This document shows positions 12,765-13,841 of a DNA stretch of 13,841 bases, one piece after another. The notes beneath the pieces were generated by a model. That model was not told the origin of the DNA, made no database searches, and saw nothing but the letters and a program-made list of their open reading frames with translations. Every line of letters begins with the position of its first letter. The first letter of the stretch is position 1. The stretch is from UMGS1279 sp045534095 (GTDB lineage Bacteria; Bacillota; Clostridia; Oscillospirales; Acutalibacteraceae), in contig JAZSJA010000089.1 in NCBI GenBank assembly GCA_045534095.1, positions 1 to 13,841 on the forward strand. Reading direction: 5' to 3'. A program made the translations under genes and the position numbers.

Positions 12765-13420
12765 TGAGTAAAGAAACACTTGTAAATGAGAATTTAAAAC
12801 TCGTTCATTCCTGTTGTAAACGTTTTAAAGGTAGAGGAATAGAGTACGACGACCTTTACGGAGCAGGATGCTTAGGACTTGTAAAAGCTGCCAATGCTTT
12901 TAAAGCTGAACTTGGATTTTGTTTTTCTACCTATGCGGTGCCTGTGATTTTGGGTGAAATAAAACGTCTGTTTCGTGATGGTGGAGCGGTTAAAGTATCT
13001 CGCTCATTAAAGGAATTATCTCTTAAAACAATAAAAACAAAGGATGAACTGAGTGCAAAACTAGGCAGGGAGCCGACTGTAAAAGAACTTGCAGATGCAC
13101 TTGGGGTATCCGTCGAAGAGATAGCTGAAGCACTCTCTTCTGCAGTTCCGCCATCCTCACTTAGTTACGTTAACGAGGATGGAGAAATAACAGAAATGGA
13201 CGTAGGTATATCAAAAAGTGCAGAGGATGAAGTATCTAACCGTCTTGCAATAAATCAGGTGTTATCCAGATTTGAAGAAAGGGATAGATTACTTATAACT
13301 TTAAGATATTTTAGTGGCAAAACTCAAAGCGAAACGGCAAAAATATTATCAATGACTCAGGTTCAGGTTTCTCGCAGAGAGAAAAAACTACTAAAAATAA
13401 TGAGCGAAATTTTATTATAA
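12764..13420 (+). CDS. sigF: Forespore RNA polymerase sigma factor F
   Basis: This 218-residue sigma-70-type factor is the first compartment-specific sigma factor of sporulation, active in the forespore. Region 2 is EYDDLYGAGCLGLVKAANAF to FSTYAVPVILGEIKRLFRDG (about 27-73), and region 3 includes REPTVKELADALGVS. Region 4, with the helix-turn-helix, is LITLRYFSGKTQSETAKILS and QVSRREKKLLK (about 178-213). It is shorter than the Bacillus protein (about 255 residues), mainly at the N-terminus and in linkers. Position directly after spoIIAB identifies it as SigF rather than the closely related SigG. A terminator follows 85 bases later and no further spo gene is present. Confidence 0.95.
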   Translation: MSKETLVNENLKLVHSCCKRFKGRGIEYDDLYGAGCLGLVKAANAFKAELGFCFSTYAVPVILGEIKRLFRDGGAVKVSRSLKELSLKTIKTKDELSAKLGREPTVKELADALGVSVEEIAEALSSAVPPSSLSYVNEDGEITEMDVGISKSAEDEVSNRLAINQVLSRFEERDRLLITLRYFSGKTQSETAKILSMTQVQVSRREKKLLKIMSEILL

Positions 13421-13504
13421 ACAATTTTATTAGGGTATATGATAGGTGGTAAACGTAACATTTTATATAAAATTATGAAAGTAAAAAATAAATAACAACT
13501 TATA

Positions 13505-13543
13505 AAAACAAAGTGAACCTTTTAAAGGCAAGCTTTGTTTTTT
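13505..13543 (+). terminator. Rho-independent terminator of the spoIIA operon
   Basis: The outer arms AAAACAAAG (13505-13513) and CTTTGTTTT (13533-13541) and an inner CCTTTTAAAGG self-complementary part form an interrupted hairpin followed by a T-run to 13543. It ends the sigF transcript before the rRNA-type promoter region. Confidence 0.75.
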
Positions 13544-13560
13544 GGTTTTGTAGGTATTAT

Positions 13561-13662
13561 AAATCACAAAAATCAAATTAATAATATGAATTTGATTAAA
13601 AATTTAAAGTAGCATTTAAACAATGTTCCTAAAAAAACACAACATTTTGTGATTTTAAATGC
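13561..13662. repeat. AT-rich stretch with several crossing inverted repeats
   Basis: Three perfect inverted repeats share about 100 bases: AAATCACAAAA (13561-13571) with TTTTGTGATTT (13645-13655), AATCAAATT (13571-13579) with AATTTGATT (13589-13597), and GCATTTAAA (13612-13620) with TTTAAATGC (13654-13662). The first and third cross, so they cannot form together except as a pseudoknot. No coding potential is convincing here. It may be a small decayed element or AT-rich chance. Confidence 0.35.
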
Positions 13663-13676
13663 ACTTCTGCACAAAA

Positions 13677-13742
13677 GTAAAAAATTTTTTAAAAAAATGA
13701 AAAAAAGGTGTTGACAATTGGGTCTGGATTTGGTATTATAAT
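13677..13742 (+). promoter_or_regulatory. Strong rRNA-type promoter with A/T-tract upstream element
   Basis: TTGACA (13711-13716) and TATTAT (13734-13739) are 17 bp apart; an overlapping TATAAT (13737-13742) would give a 20-bp spacer and is less likely. Just upstream, long A and T runs (13677-13707) form an UP-element-like region, and a G/C-rich discriminator GGGCGCC follows. This combination is typical of rRNA promoters. The gene it drives lies beyond the right edge. Confidence 0.8.
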
Positions 13743-13743
13743 T

Positions 13744-13841
13744 GGGCGCCCTTGAGAGGGACGCAAGAAACGAACCTTGAAAATTAAACAACGATTAGAA
13801 AAAAGGACCCGACAATTCAAGTTTTAAACTTGGTAAAACGG
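13744..13841 (+). other. Leader of a probable rRNA operon (16S expected just past the edge)
   Basis: The transcript starts with a hairpin (GCGCCCT TGAG AGGGACGC, 13746-13764, one bulged A). It then carries ACCTTGAAAATTAAACAAC (about 13774-13792), which closely resembles the CTTGAAAACTNAACA leader sequence found ahead of 16S genes in Firmicutes. Near the end is the palindrome CAAGTTT-T-AAACTTG (13818-13832), possibly part of an RNase III processing stem. No 16S sequence is inside the window, so a different stable RNA operon remains possible. Confidence 0.65.

Noticed and set aside
13573..13791. 72-codon minus-strand open frame near the right edge
   Set aside because: It runs across the strong promoter and the rRNA-type leader, has a low-complexity Phe/Leu/Lys-rich translation and no ribosome site.

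Overview
The window reads as chromosomal DNA from a low-GC, endospore-lineage member of the Clostridia, most likely an Oscillospirales/Ruminococcaceae-type gut bacterium. The basis is a complete spoIIAA-spoIIAB-sigF sporulation operon, strong AGGAGG-type ribosome sites, Gram-positive-type promoters (TTGACA/TATAAT with 17-bp spacers), the divergent clostridial form of type II topoisomerase, and a PqqD / S26-like peptidase / HPr-kinase-like set. No database was consulted, so the genus is inference. All convincing genes lie on the + strand.

Region 1 (1-2230) is the accessory part. It holds the tail of an unknown gene, an HPr-kinase-like P-loop protein, a REP-associated (RAYT/IS200-like) transposase gene, and then a promoter driving a PqqD-family carrier domain and a SipW/Sec11-like Ser/His signal-peptidase-fold protein, closed by a strong terminator. 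PqqD, an HPrK-like kinase and a small peptidase together recall peptide-maturation (RiPP-like) machinery, but no precursor peptide or modifying enzyme is visible. The transposase gene carries two inverted copies of a 27-bp REP-like hairpin inside its own reading frame, each with the GTAG tetranucleotide known to guide RAYT proteins.

Region 2 (2230-2800) has a perfect promoter followed by a GAAC-N4-GTTC palindrome, the Gram-positive LexA/SOS box. It precedes a 66-residue one-pass membrane protein of unknown function, a candidate SOS-induced membrane or cell-division effector.

Region 3 (2800-7210) is a parE-parC type topoisomerase operon of the divergent clostridial type. The position equivalent to E. 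coli GyrA Ser83 is naturally Ala, and no GyrA box is visible.

Region 4 (7210-10620) holds a gene-poor gap with possible decayed minus-strand coding sequence, then valS with its own promoter and no visible T-box, then a small two-helix membrane protein closed by a terminator.

Region 5 (10630-13543) holds folC, a terminator, and the translationally coupled spoIIAA-spoIIAB-sigF operon, which controls the first forespore sigma factor, closed by another terminator.

Region 6 (13544-13841) is AT-rich and ends in a strong promoter with an rRNA-type leader; the 16S rRNA gene is expected just beyond the right edge.
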